Part shown: positions 34,888 through 43,345 of the stretch, piece after piece
Layout: each line of letters begins with the position of its first letter
Position numbering within the stretch: position 1 is the first letter of the stretch
Assembly: GCF_900110695.1 (NCBI RefSeq)
Contig: NZ_FOEH01000001.1
Coordinates: 992,001 to 1,056,000 of the forward strand
Length of the DNA: 64,000 bases
Source of the DNA: Virgibacillus subterraneus
Lineage (GTDB): Bacteria; Bacillota; Bacilli; Bacillales; Amphibacillaceae
Direction of reading: 5' to 3'
Program-made: the position numbers and the translations under genes
Notes under the pieces: model-generated
The model's database searches: none
What the model saw: the letters and a program-made list of their open reading frames with translations, nothing else
Told to the model about the DNA's origin: nothing

Positions 34888-34961
34888 ATTGAATAGTTTA
34901 CTTGAAAGGCTTGTATCGTGTATTATTAACTGTAGCATGAATGTAGAGGAGGGTGCGATAG

Positions 34962-35198
34962 ATGGCTTTTGTAATATTGGACCCATGCCGTCAAGAACAA
35001 TCAGCAGAATGTTTGACTGTTTGCCCGGTTGATTGCATTGAAAAAGGACCGGAGCAATACTACATAGATCCAGACGTTTGTATTGATTGTGCTGCATGCA
35101 AATCGGTATGCCCAGTTGATGCGATTGTGGAAGAATATGATTTGACACCTGATCAGGAAACCTACTTGGAACAGGCAGAAGAGTTCTTTGCGAAATAG
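34962..35198 (+). CDS. 7Fe-type ferredoxin
   Basis: 78 aa. Cysteines 9, 17, 21 and 25 in DPC...ECLTVCPVDC and CIDCAACKSVCPVDAI match the Azotobacter FdI/FdxA arrangement, in which one cluster is [3Fe-4S] and the other [4Fe-4S]. The middle YYIDPDVCIDC is family-typical and the C-terminal acidic helix is short. Electron carrier; partner unknown. ATG with GGAGGG about 8 bases before. Could be read alternatively as a plain 2[4Fe-4S] ferredoxin, but the Cys spacing favours 7Fe. Confidence 0.85.
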   Translation: MAFVILDPCRQEQSAECLTVCPVDCIEKGPEQYYIDPDVCIDCAACKSVCPVDAIVEEYDLTPDQETYLEQAEEFFAK

Positions 35199-35559
35199 CA
35201 ATCTATATAGAATTAGAAAAACCCCTAAACTTTGTTCAGCAGCATTAACATAGTTTGGGGGTTTTTATTTTCCAGGAATGGTTTCTAGAAATTCGGCTTC
35301 TGAATCATTAGTCCTTATTTTATGCTAAATATAGGAAAAATTCCTGCTAAACACCTTATTTTGCCGAAAGTTTTGAGTCTTTATTATTATTTATCACCTG
35401 ATACTAGTAGTCGATATTAATAGGAGCAGCGTATAAGTTAAAATGAGAACAGTAGGGGATACATATCGAAAGATTGCTAGTATAAGATAGGATGTATCTT
35501 TCCTATAACTTTATGCTGTTATGGATGAATGCCCCTGACTGAAAAGGATAGGTGAGATA
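35199..35559. other. 361-bp gap: terminator then AT-rich leader
   Basis: After the ferredoxin terminator the region 35270-35559 has no gene. It must contain the promoter of the KaiC-like operon; GTTAAA (35437) with GGGATA 13 bases later is a loose sigma-B-like candidate, and the ribosome site is AAAGGATAGGTGAG. Confidence 0.5.
35217..35266 (+). terminator. Terminator after the ferredoxin gene
   Basis: AAAAACCCCTAAACT paired with AGTTTGGGGGTTTTT, about 13-15 bp with one bulge, enclosing a 20-base loop and ending in a T-run. Confidence 0.8.
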
Positions 35560-36264
35560 ATGCGACAGAAAACTGTTTCAGGAATACCTGGATTAGATAA
35601 CGTTTTATTTGGAGGTCTACCTCAAGGAAGTACAACTATTGTAGAAGGCGGACCGGGAACAGGAAAGACAACGTTTGGTATCCAGTTTTTACTTGAAGGT
35701 ATTAGAAAGCATAATGAACCTGGAATTTTTATAACATTTGAAGAATTCCCTGAACAAATTTATGAAGATATGAGATTATTTAATTGGGATTTACGTAAGC
35801 TCGAACAGGAAAATAAACTGCGTGTTGTTGGTCTATCGCCAGAAATTCTTATGGACCAAATAGTTAACCCCGGTGGATTGTTCGAGGAAATGATTAAGGA
35901 AATTGATTGTAAGCGGATTGTAATTGATAGTATAAGTCTTATAAAATACTTAAACGGTAATGAACGGAAAATGCTTTACACATTTCGAAATGTATTACGT
36001 AAGCATGGACTGACTTCAATCCTACTTCAGGAACAATCTGCTTTAAAATCAGAAACTGCTTCAGTTGAGCATTTTGTATTTGATGGCTATATACGGTTAG
36101 CAATAAAGGTACGATTCTATACTTTACGTAAAAGAACGATCGAGGTATTAAAAATGCGCGGTACAAGGGTCGCTGATGGAGAACACCCTTATCGTATTTT
36201 AGACAATGGACTATATGTACAGAAAAGGAGCCTGCTTTCCCGATTTATGCAATCGTTAGTTTAA
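35560..36264 (+). CDS. Single-domain KaiC/RadA-like ATPase
   Basis: 234 aa RecA-fold ATPase of the KaiC family. Walker A GGPGTGKTT at residues 30-38, the twin glutamates of KaiC (TFEEFPEQ, Glu61-Glu62), and Walker B RIVIDS with Asp123. The opening VSGIPGLDNVLFGGLPQGS is the KaiC hallmark. Only one ATPase domain is present, as in archaeal ArlH (FlaH) and GvpD-like proteins, rather than the two of clock KaiC. It heads a block with a small DNA-binding-like protein and a LuxR regulator directly upstream of the tad pilus genes. It may gate the regulator or act on the pilus motor; both are hypotheses. Confidence 0.85.
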   Translation: MRQKTVSGIPGLDNVLFGGLPQGSTTIVEGGPGTGKTTFGIQFLLEGIRKHNEPGIFITFEEFPEQIYEDMRLFNWDLRKLEQENKLRVVGLSPEILMDQIVNPGGLFEEMIKEIDCKRIVIDSISLIKYLNGNERKMLYTFRNVLRKHGLTSILLQEQSALKSETASVEHFVFDGYIRLAIKVRFYTLRKRTIEVLKMRGTRVADGEHPYRILDNGLYVQKRSLLSRFMQSLV

Positions 36265-36358
36265 TAGTTAACAAAGCAGGGTAAATAAGTGCAAACAATA
36301 TAGGCTTACATAGTAAATGTTTTTATGGAGTAATTGGAAATTTAGAGGAGGAAATCCC

Positions 36359-36616
36359 ATGGTAAAGGATAATCTATTGCCATTGAGGGCGGAGTGTACT
36401 ATGCTATTCCAATCGAATCCTTATATGGTTGAATCGATTGATGGCTTGGAACTGCGGCTTGGAAGAGAAAAGGAGAATCTTGTTCCAGTCTTGGAACTAT
36501 TGGTGAAGCAAGGAATATTACAGCTATTGGGAGATGAATCCATACCATTATACCGGTATAAAGAACCTTTTATCATAACGGAGCTTGAAAGTAAAAGTAC
36601 ACCTGAGGGTACATGA
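36359..36616 (+). CDS. Small probable winged-helix protein
   Basis: 85 aa, no confident family. Predicted helix-helix-helix-hairpin order (LRAECTMLFQSN, YMVESIDGLELRLG, NLVPVLELLVKQGILQLLGD, then a strand PLYRYKEP) looks like an MarR/ArsR-type winged helix. The ATG at 36359 is chosen over an upstream ATG at 36317 because GAGGAGG lies about 7 bases before it. It overlaps the next gene by 4 bases (ATGA), so it is co-translated with the LuxR regulator and could be its co-regulator or an adaptor for the KaiC-like ATPase. Confidence 0.65.
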   Translation: MVKDNLLPLRAECTMLFQSNPYMVESIDGLELRLGREKENLVPVLELLVKQGILQLLGDESIPLYRYKEPFIITELESKSTPEGT

Positions 36617-38751
36617 ACCAAAATATCGAAGTATTGAAAGAAATTCTTGATATATCCAGTGAACGTTTCATGCTTTCCGTTATAACGACAGATGTATATG
36701 GGGAACCTGTACTGCCGATAAAAGGGGATAATAGGCTTTGTACAACATTGCTTCACCAGCAACATGACAGTTTATTGGCTGTTATGAAAAAGACATTAAA
36801 AGAAGCGAAAAATATAAAGAATCCATTGGTCTACGAAATATGGCCTGGTATTCATACAATTATAGCCCCTGTAACATCAGGAGGAACTACATACTTTTTA
36901 TGGGCGGGCTTAATGATTGAGGAAGAAACAAAACATTTAGTTAAGAAACAATTGGAAAATAACTATCCTGATGTTAATGGATGGGAACGTGTTCTTGATG
37001 AAACACCGATACTTACTATAGAGAAAAAGCGTGAATGGATTAGTTGGATTAATAAATTGATCAAACTCTCTTCAGCATATTCTGACGAGAGAAGCGAATA
37101 TGTATCCTACCAATTATATAACGACTTGCTCATGGATGCCTTCCAAAACAGTGATTTAGAACTTAATGCATTAATGGGAAAAATTTTTGGCAAACGGAAC
37201 GATTTTGATTTTATGGGACTAGCTGAAAAGCGGGAAGAGGAAACCTACTCCATTACAAGTGTTTCAGGGGAAGCTGCACAAGGATTATTAAATGCGGAAT
37301 TCTCAGTAGGGGAAGGGTTTTTAGGCCGGGTCCTTATAACCGGTGACAATGAGTACTGGGAAAATATTAAGAATGATCCAAGATCGTATTTTTTTAATAA
37401 ATTTCAATTTCATCCTGCAGCCTTGTATTGTTTTCCATTTACAAAACATGACGGGTCATTAGCATTGTTTTTTGGCGGTCATATTACACGTAATACATTT
37501 TCTAAAGAACTTGAATATGCCAAAACGTTAGCTATCATTCTGGAAAACAGCCTTTTAACTGGTGCTTTGACTAATGAGAATACCCAGCAGCACCAACGTT
37601 TATCATCGCTTGTTGAGGTATGTAAAATGATGGTCACTAGACCTGAATACAAACGAATTATTTATATATTAGTAGACATTAGTCTTAGCTTGGTGGAAGG
37701 CCCCTTCTCATGCATGGTCCTAAAAGATTCAACAAGTGGTAAAATGAAACTAGTCTCTCGTGGCGATCATAATGAAAACATGGGTGTATACGCACAGGAT
37801 GTCATAAACCGGTATTATAACCATTCACAGAGGATCAGTACAGATGTTGTGTTAAAAAATAGTTCAGACGAAACGAGATGGGAACATCCAGTAATTGAGT
37901 GTCCATTATTTTATAAGGATGAGCTACTTGGCGTGTTATGTGTCGGTACTAATTCAATGGCCCAATCCCGATTAAATGAGGACATGAAGTTTTTACAGAC
38001 TCTATCGATTATTGGTGGCACCACGTTACAATTAGCACAAAACCAGGACGGTGGTAAGGATGATAAGCAAGTGTACTCCTTATACAAAGCAACTGGCCAG
38101 TTTGATCCTGCAGCATTCGTCAATGCTAAAAAAGCGTCACAAATGGCAGGTGAATTCACCGGAAAACTGGGGCTGTCATCGTGGAATGTTCAGGACTTAA
38201 TCAACAGTTGCCTCCTTTTTAATTATAATCCAGCTTTTATTAGAGAAATGATCCCTGATAGCAGAGTTGCAAGCATCGTGGAGGATGCCAAAGATCTGAT
38301 AGGTGAAAAATCAACAGTTCAGTGGGATGAAGTAAGCTTAGAAAGTCAATCTTTAGCAATTATTTTAACTTATGTGAAATATAATAATCTGGAAATAATT
38401 AAGTCCTTTACATCTAAGCCAAGTGAAATCATATCTAAATTTATAGCATTTATTCATGATGGGCAACTAATTGAAGAAGAAGTCTCAACTGAAGCGTTCC
38501 AGAGTAAAGGAAATATTGAATCCATTGAACAGACCATTAAGGAATTGAAGATTTCCCCTAGAGAACAAGAAGTGCTCGACCTTGTTATACAAGGTTTGAA
38601 TAACCGGGAAATCGGAGAGAAGTTATATATTAGCGGTCATACCGTAAAAAACCATGTTACAAGGATTTTCCAAAAACTTGATGTATCGGATCGTGCTCAT
38701 GCCATATCAAAGGTATACCAATTAAGGTATGAACAATCACATTCTAATTAG
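36613..38751 (+). CDS. Multi-domain sensor regulator with GAF domains and LuxR HTH
   Basis: 712 aa, cytoplasmic. An N-terminal ~150-residue region resembling a PocR-type ligand sensor (LLAVMKKTLKEAKNIKNPLVYEIWPGIHTIIAPV) is followed by two GAF-like stretches (about 200-310 and 335-480) and a helical segment (about 500-610). The C-terminal LuxR HTH reads LKISPREQEVLDLVIQGLNNREIGEKLYISGHTVKNHVTRI (split: SPREQEVLDLV, NNREIGEKLYI, HTVKNHVTRI). No phospho-acceptor domain, so direct small-molecule sensing is likely. It ends 0.7 kb before the pilin gene and is the obvious candidate to control the tad locus. It differs from the LuxR regulators at 24562 and 31403 in its sensor part. Confidence 0.82.
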   Translation: MNQNIEVLKEILDISSERFMLSVITTDVYGEPVLPIKGDNRLCTTLLHQQHDSLLAVMKKTLKEAKNIKNPLVYEIWPGIHTIIAPVTSGGTTYFLWAGLMIEEETKHLVKKQLENNYPDVNGWERVLDETPILTIEKKREWISWINKLIKLSSAYSDERSEYVSYQLYNDLLMDAFQNSDLELNALMGKIFGKRNDFDFMGLAEKREEETYSITSVSGEAAQGLLNAEFSVGEGFLGRVLITGDNEYWENIKNDPRSYFFNKFQFHPAALYCFPFTKHDGSLALFFGGHITRNTFSKELEYAKTLAIILENSLLTGALTNENTQQHQRLSSLVEVCKMMVTRPEYKRIIYILVDISLSLVEGPFSCMVLKDSTSGKMKLVSRGDHNENMGVYAQDVINRYYNHSQRISTDVVLKNSSDETRWEHPVIECPLFYKDELLGVLCVGTNSMAQSRLNEDMKFLQTLSIIGGTTLQLAQNQDGGKDDKQVYSLYKATGQFDPAAFVNAKKASQMAGEFTGKLGLSSWNVQDLINSCLLFNYNPAFIREMIPDSRVASIVEDAKDLIGEKSTVQWDEVSLESQSLAIILTYVKYNNLEIIKSFTSKPSEIISKFIAFIHDGQLIEEEVSTEAFQSKGNIESIEQTIKELKISPREQEVLDLVIQGLNNREIGEKLYISGHTVKNHVTRIFQKLDVSDRAHAISKVYQLRYEQSHSN

Positions 38752-38777
38752 ACCTCCCTTTTAGGGGGTCTTTTTGC
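38750..38777 (+). terminator. Terminator after the KaiC-LuxR block
   Basis: AGACCTCCC / GGGGGTCT stem with a TTTTA loop and TTTTTG tail, overlapping the stop region. Confidence 0.75.
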
Positions 38778-39055
38778 GTTGGGTATTTAGACTTATCGTG
38801 TGTTAAATGTCGAATTTTGCAGGTTAATTTACATATTTTTTGTACCTTTCAGCACGGGTTTCCTGGGTCATAAGTATTGATAATTGGCTTTCTTCCCTAA
38901 TTTATAGGAAGGCATTCTCAATATCTGGAATTTAGAATAACGGGAACGCTGAGGGATGCCTTATTTATACAATTTTCGGCATAATAGGACATATAGAATT
39001 GCAAAAGCAGCTGTGCAACAGAAAAAGTACAGATGCGGAGGTGCTAAGGATCAAA
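38752..39055. other. 304-bp leader upstream of the DUF192/pilin genes
   Basis: After the terminator there is no gene until the DUF192 start. The region has an inverted motif TTCCCTAATTTATAGGAA (about 38894-38911) and GGGTTTCCTGGGTCAT (38866-38881) that could be regulatory; neither is assigned. Confidence 0.4.
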
Positions 39056-39415
39056 TTGGTCAAGAGAGATACTGGCCAGCTAATCGCTAGTGATGTACAG
39101 ACAGCCTATTCATTCTGGAAAAGGCTTAAGGGGTTAATGTTTGCAAAAAGTTTACCAAATAATTTTGCAATGCATATCGCACCATGTTCATCGATTCATA
39201 CGTTCTTTATGAAATGCCGCATTGATATATTATATCTTAGTCAAAAGAACGAAATTGTTGGAATGGAGGAAGATTTTGCACCAGGTAAAATTGGTAAACG
39301 ATTTTCAAATGTACATTCAGTGGTTGAGCTTCCATCTGGTAAGATCAAAACTTCTGCTGTAAATGTTGGACAAGCTGTCGATTTTGTTAAAAGAGAACAT
39401 GAGGAAGTCACTTAG
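39056..39415 (+). CDS. DUF192 family protein
   Basis: About 119 aa. The DUF192 hallmarks are FWKRLKGLMFAKSLP, the charged HTFFMKCRIDILYL, and VVELPSGKI near the C terminus. Function unknown, but DUF192 genes recur beside pilus and secretion loci of Bacillaceae. The start is uncertain: TTG at 39056 has AAGGA 5 bases upstream and gives the family-usual length, whereas GTG 39041 and TTG 38999 lack a usable ribosome site. It lies 39 bases before the pilin gene. Confidence 0.75.
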   Translation: MVKRDTGQLIASDVQTAYSFWKRLKGLMFAKSLPNNFAMHIAPCSSIHTFFMKCRIDILYLSQKNEIVGMEEDFAPGKIGKRFSNVHSVVELPSGKIKTSAVNVGQAVDFVKREHEEVT

Positions 39416-39439
39416 ACAGGAATTAATATATTTTATATA
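39412..39439 (+). promoter_or_regulatory. Possible promoter for the pilin gene
   Basis: TTAGAC (39412-39417), 16 bases, TATATA (39434-39439), overlapping the end of the DUF192 gene. Both boxes are imperfect. Confidence 0.3.
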
Positions 39440-39454
39440 AAAGGAGAGGTTTAC

Positions 39455-39634
39455 ATGTTAGATAAGTTAAAAGGATTGTTTATTGAAGAAGAAGGACAAG
39501 GTATGGTTGAGTATGGGTTGATTTTAGGGTTGATTGCGGTCGTAGTAATTGTGGCACTGACTACTTTGGGAACAGAGATTCAAACATTATTTCAAAGTTT
39601 ATTAGACAGTTTATCAGGTAGTACTGCAACATAA
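39455..39634 (+). CDS. Flp-type (type IVb) pilin prepilin
   Basis: 59 aa major-pilin candidate. Short leader MLDKLKGLFIEEEG, then the type IVb motif G|QGMVEYGLILGLIAV with the invariant Glu5-Tyr6 (numbered after cleavage) and one 20-residue hydrophobic helix, ending in a short polar tail DSLSGSTAT. Cleavage by the TadV peptidase encoded next is expected after Gly14. Ribosome site AAAGGAGAGG. It is followed at once by a terminator, so pilin is made in excess over assembly proteins. Flp pilins polymerise into adhesive pili. Confidence 0.9.
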   Translation: MLDKLKGLFIEEEGQGMVEYGLILGLIAVVVIVALTTLGTEIQTLFQSLLDSLSGSTAT

Positions 39635-39639
39635 AAAAT

Positions 39640-39666
39640 AAAGGACCCTCCCCTTGGGTCCTTTTT
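39640..39666 (+). terminator. Terminator/attenuator between pilin and assembly genes
   Basis: Perfect 9-bp stem AAAGGACCC / GGGTCCTTT (39640-39648 with 39656-39664) and a T tract, placed between flp and tadV. Partial read-through would give low expression of the assembly genes. Confidence 0.85.
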
Positions 39667-39707
39667 AAACTAAAAACTATCAAACTACGAATGAAGGGAT
39701 GGTCACG

Positions 39708-40214
39708 ATGCTAGATATTTTTCTACTACTAATTCTATTAATTTGTGTAATTACAGATATCAAAAGCAGAAAAATCTATAATAAAGTTATTTATCCAGCT
39801 TTGTTGGCTACCTTTATTTACCACCTGATTGCTGGTGGTTTAGAAGGGCTATCCCATTCTTTCATTGGTTTTTTGATTGGACTTGGTTTGCTGCTTATTC
39901 CATACCTTATGGGTGGAATGGGAGCTGGAGATGTCAAGCTGCTCGCATTGATCGGTGCAATGAAAGGCGGGGCTTTTGTCTTTCAATCATTTCTTTATAT
40001 TGCCTTACTAGGGGCATTGCTAGCGGTAGGAATTATCATATTCCGTAGTGGTGTATTTAAATCAATCGTCTATTATGTGACTAGTCTAAAAAGCGGCGTC
40101 GTTCTTCGTGGTGGCGTATCAAGAGGCTCCTTAACGGCAACATATCCCTATGGTGTGGCAATTGCAGGCGGGGCGGTTCTCTGCATGGTGATGCAAGGAT
40201 GGCGTTTTCTATGA
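39708..40214 (+). CDS. tadV: Prepilin peptidase TadV/CpaA (A24 family)
   Basis: 168 aa, about six transmembrane segments, aspartyl prepilin peptidase without a methyltransferase domain. Both catalytic aspartates are visible: ITDIKSRKIYN and GMGAGDVKLL. It removes the pilin leader and probably processes TadE-like pseudopilins. The ATG at 39708 has GAAGGG about 9 bases upstream; the ATG at 39699 is too close. The stop overlaps the tadE start (ATGA). Confidence 0.9.
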   Translation: MLDIFLLLILLICVITDIKSRKIYNKVIYPALLATFIYHLIAGGLEGLSHSFIGFLIGLGLLLIPYLMGGMGAGDVKLLALIGAMKGGAFVFQSFLYIALLGALLAVGIIIFRSGVFKSIVYYVTSLKSGVVLRGGVSRGSLTATYPYGVAIAGGAVLCMVMQGWRFL

Positions 40215-40588
40215 TCAAAAATGAAGATGGTCAATCATTAGTGGAGTTTGCGCTAATCTTACCTATACTGCTTATGCTAGTGGTAGGTATTTTTGACTTT
40301 GGAAGAGTTTTGTATACTCATTTGCAATTGGAATTAATTACTCAGGAGTCTGTCCGAATAGCCGGGTTAGGACAGGGTGATGAGGCTGTTCGTACGTATG
40401 CACAGAATAATTTTGATATTGGTGAATTAACTGATTTGGGTATCGACATCTCACCTGAAGAACCTAATCGTTCATCCGGTGAATATGTAACGGTGACATT
40501 GACATATCCAGAGGAATTTCTCAATGTGCTTGGGGATGCCGCTATTCCCTATACAGTCGAGACCAGTTCCACTATACGGGTTGAGTGA
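40211..40588 (+). CDS. tadE: TadE-like pseudopilin
   Basis: 125 aa. The N terminus MIKNEDGQSLVEFALILPILLMLVVGIFDFGRV (split here: DGQSLVEFALILPILL, VVGIFDFGRVLY) is the TadE pseudopilin signature with a likely prepilin-peptidase site after Gly7 and Glu at +5. One transmembrane helix, then a ~90-residue extracytoplasmic part. The start at 40211 uses the ATGA overlap with tadV; an alternative ATG 12 bases earlier would add MAFS. Confidence 0.85.
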   Translation: MIKNEDGQSLVEFALILPILLMLVVGIFDFGRVLYTHLQLELITQESVRIAGLGQGDEAVRTYAQNNFDIGELTDLGIDISPEEPNRSSGEYVTVTLTYPEEFLNVLGDAAIPYTVETSSTIRVE

Positions 40589-40604
40589 TGAGAGGTGAGG
40601 GAGC

Positions 40605-41516
40605 GTGCTGAAAAAGTTAAAAAAGAATGAACAAGGTAATGCGATTGTCTTAGTTGCCTTAGCACTGGGCGGTTTGCTTTTAATAGTGGGTTTAGTCATT
40701 GATGGTGGACACTTATTTATGACAAAAAGTCATTTGCAGAAGACTGCTAATGCAGCGGCATTGTCAGGTGCCCAGGAACTTCCTAATTCAGATGCAGATG
40801 TAAATAATGTTGTCGATAGAATAATAGAAGAACACGGAGAAACCAGCACTCAAAATCAAGTTAACCTTGATGTTGAACACCAGCTGGAAATCGAATTAAC
40901 CAAAGATGTGCCCCTTTTCTTCTCGAAACTCTTTGGAGTCGAAAAAGTACCAATTCATGTCAATGCTAAAGCAGCACTTAACCCGATGGCAAAAGCCAAA
41001 GGTGCAGTACCACTTGGAATTGATGAATCAGTTGAACTGGTTTATGGAGACACTTATTCATTGAAAGTGGACTCAGGTGATTCCGAGGCAGGAAACTTTG
41101 GTGTGCTTGCATTGGACGGTCCTGGTGCAAAATTATATAGCGAAAGTTTAACGACTGGCTTCGATGAGAACTTAGAAATTGGCGATATTATCAATACACA
41201 AACAGGTAATATTGCTGGCAAAACTCGTGATGCTATCAATTACAGGATTGATAATTGTCCATATCCAAATGGTGAATATGAGCACAGAGATTGTCCTAGG
41301 GTAATGCTGGTTATTGTATATGCGCCACATGAAGTTGATTCAAATCAAATGAAGAGTATTGAAATTACCGGTTTTGCTTATTTTTATATTACAGAGCCAA
41401 TGGATTCAACAGACGACTCAATTGATGGTATTTTTATAAAACGAACTGGCACAGGGTTTACCGGTGAAAATGGACCATTGGATCGTGGGGCATACGCAGT
41501 CAAATTGATAGAGTAG
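40605..41516 (+). CDS. TadG-like pilus assembly protein (TadE/G N-terminal domain)
   Basis: 303 aa. The N-terminal NEQGNAIVLVALALGGLLL with following VDGGHLFMTKSHLQKTANAAALSGAQEL is the classical TadG/TadE-G helical start. The remaining ~200 residues are an extracytoplasmic beta domain with a Cys pair (NCPYPNGEYEHRDCPR) and no von Willebrand motif that I can see. GTG start with GAGGTGAGG upstream. Probably a minor pilin-like tip or anchor component. Confidence 0.8.
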   Translation: MLKKLKKNEQGNAIVLVALALGGLLLIVGLVIDGGHLFMTKSHLQKTANAAALSGAQELPNSDADVNNVVDRIIEEHGETSTQNQVNLDVEHQLEIELTKDVPLFFSKLFGVEKVPIHVNAKAALNPMAKAKGAVPLGIDESVELVYGDTYSLKVDSGDSEAGNFGVLALDGPGAKLYSESLTTGFDENLEIGDIINTQTGNIAGKTRDAINYRIDNCPYPNGEYEHRDCPRVMLVIVYAPHEVDSNQMKSIEITGFAYFYITEPMDSTDDSIDGIFIKRTGTGFTGENGPLDRGAYAVKLIE

Positions 41517-41528
41517 GTGAACACACAC

Positions 41529-42515
41529 ATGAAAGCTAGACGAATAGTACTACTTGCACTTATTTCAGGTATTATTACAACAGGTATTTTTTATATCGTT
41601 ATGAACCAAGCTGCACCATCAAGTTCTAATCCGACTGAACAAACAGAGGTGGTGGAGGTTGTAGCTGCGAATACCGATATAGCAATCGATCAAAAGATAA
41701 CAGACGAAAACTTGAATACGAAAGAAGTACCAAAAGACCAAGTACATACAGAATCTGTGAAAGAAAAAGAAGAGGTGATTGGGAAATTTGCCTCAGCTGA
41801 TATTAAAGCCGGAGAAGTAATAATGAATCACCGAATCCGAACAAAAGAGGAAGTAACTGATGTTGTTTCCAGGAAAATCACTGAGAATAAACGGGGGGTC
41901 TCGGTTAAAGTAGAATTTGACGAATCGGTCTCTAATCTGACAGCACCAGGAGATTACGTGGATGTGATGTCCAACGTTGTTTTGGATAAGTCTATTCCTC
42001 TCATCGAAACGGATTTAATTTTGGAGAAAGTACGCGTGCTGGCTGTTGGTGAACGAATGGTTGAAAAGAAAGATGGCGATGTAGAGAAAACATACATGAC
42101 AGTGACACTTGAGCTTTCAAAAGAAGATTCAGTAGAACTAGTACATGCTAGTGAACTAGGAAGTATTCATCTTGCTTTGTACAGTAAAGTTGATTCAGTT
42201 GAAGAAAAAGATCCAGAAAAGGAATCAGGAGAAAAACAAGAACCAGATGAAAAGGAAAAGGATAACGAGGAAAGTGAAGCGAAAATCGGTGATGAGAAAG
42301 ATACCCGTTTTGTTACTACCCCCGAACGATCGATTATCCGTAAAGCACCCCAATTAACGGCGCCCGTTCTAACGGTTGTTGATCAAGGGACTGCTTTACT
42401 TTTTTTGAATGATCAGGAAACAGATGATGATGAACGAGTATGGTTTAAAGTGAAAACAAACAAAAAGAAAGATGGCTGGGTGAGCAGCCGTATCGTAAAG
42501 CATGAGGATGAATAA
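41529..42515 (+). CDS. cpaB: CpaB/RcpC-like protein with a C-terminal SH3-like domain
   Basis: 328 aa. One N-terminal transmembrane anchor, then a SAF domain (about residues 40-105, VVEVVAANTDIAIDQKI) and the RcpC/CpaB region (LTAPGDYVDVMSNV, TVTLELSKEDSVELVHASELG). A charged Glu/Lys linker (about 220-255) leads to TPERSIIRKAPQLTAPV...FLNDQETDDDERVWFKV...DGWVSSRIV, an SH3-like cell-wall-binding pattern. CpaB normally works with an outer-membrane secretin; none is expected or seen here, so the SH3 tail may dock on peptidoglycan instead. The ATG at 41529 has TAGGTGA 8 bases before it; the GTG at 41517 overlaps it. Confidence 0.82.
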   Translation: MKARRIVLLALISGIITTGIFYIVMNQAAPSSSNPTEQTEVVEVVAANTDIAIDQKITDENLNTKEVPKDQVHTESVKEKEEVIGKFASADIKAGEVIMNHRIRTKEEVTDVVSRKITENKRGVSVKVEFDESVSNLTAPGDYVDVMSNVVLDKSIPLIETDLILEKVRVLAVGERMVEKKDGDVEKTYMTVTLELSKEDSVELVHASELGSIHLALYSKVDSVEEKDPEKESGEKQEPDEKEKDNEESEAKIGDEKDTRFVTTPERSIIRKAPQLTAPVLTVVDQGTALLFLNDQETDDDERVWFKVKTNKKKDGWVSSRIVKHEDE

Positions 42516-42529
42516 AGGGGGGATAGTCA

Positions 42530-43345
42530 GTGGCAATTGATACTACAAAAAAGAGACAGATAGTCGCCGTCTGCAGTGCCACTGGAGGACAAGGGCGCAC
42601 AACAGTAACCGTCAACCTGGCAGCATTCCTGGCTGCAAGAGGCTCAAATGTGAGTATTATAGATGGTGACCTTCAGTTTGGGGACCTCGCGATGGCGCTT
42701 GATCTTGATCCTATTTTAACGATAAAGGAAGTCGCAGAACGAGATGATAGCGAGAATAGTGTTAATTACTATTCCACCCATTCAACTGGTATTGATTTAT
42801 TAGCCGCCCCAAAACGCCCAGAGCATGCAGACATGATCGACAGTAAACAGATTTCAGCAGTTATTGACGCAATACATGGTACGTCAGAAATTTTATTTGT
42901 CGAAACACAGGCAGGGCTGACGGACCACGCCTTACAAGTTATTGAAAAGGCAGATCAAATACTGGTAACGGCAACTCCAGGAATGGCTTCCTTAAAAAAT
43001 GCCCGGTTAATGATAGAAACCTTTGAGACACTAGGCCTAAAAGATAAAGTCAGGTTAGTTATCAATCAATCAACCGCTTCGTCAGTCGTTAAAAAAAGTG
43101 ACATTCCTGAGCTTGTGAAAATATCGGAAGTATTCTATTTACCCTATGATAGTAAACATGTTTCACATTCTTTGGATATAGGTGTTCCAATTGTTCAAAG
43201 TCAACCAAAGCTTGAGTTTTCGAAAGGGATAGAACGTCTGGCTAAAAAACTGTTTGCAGTTGAGCGCAGTGCTTCTAAAAAACTGCCATTTCGCGGACTT
43301 TTCCGCATCAAAAAAAGTAAACGATTGCGAGGGAAGACCGAATGA
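42530..43345 (+). CDS. tadZ: TadZ/CpaE-like P-loop protein of the pilus system
   Basis: 271 aa, ParA/MinD-fold protein that localises the pilus machine. The P-loop is divergent: ATGGQGRTTV (residues 17-26) where KGGxGKT is usual, so both lysines are gone (Thr18, Arg23). The following IIDGDLQFGDLAMALDLDP and later FVETQAG (switch-like) stretches are well conserved. The receiver-like domain of some TadZ proteins is absent. GTG start with AAAGGGGGG 7 bases upstream. It overlaps tadA by 4 bases. Confidence 0.85.
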   Translation: MAIDTTKKRQIVAVCSATGGQGRTTVTVNLAAFLAARGSNVSIIDGDLQFGDLAMALDLDPILTIKEVAERDDSENSVNYYSTHSTGIDLLAAPKRPEHADMIDSKQISAVIDAIHGTSEILFVETQAGLTDHALQVIEKADQILVTATPGMASLKNARLMIETFETLGLKDKVRLVINQSTASSVVKKSDIPELVKISEVFYLPYDSKHVSHSLDIGVPIVQSQPKLEFSKGIERLAKKLFAVERSASKKLPFRGLFRIKKSKRLRGKTE

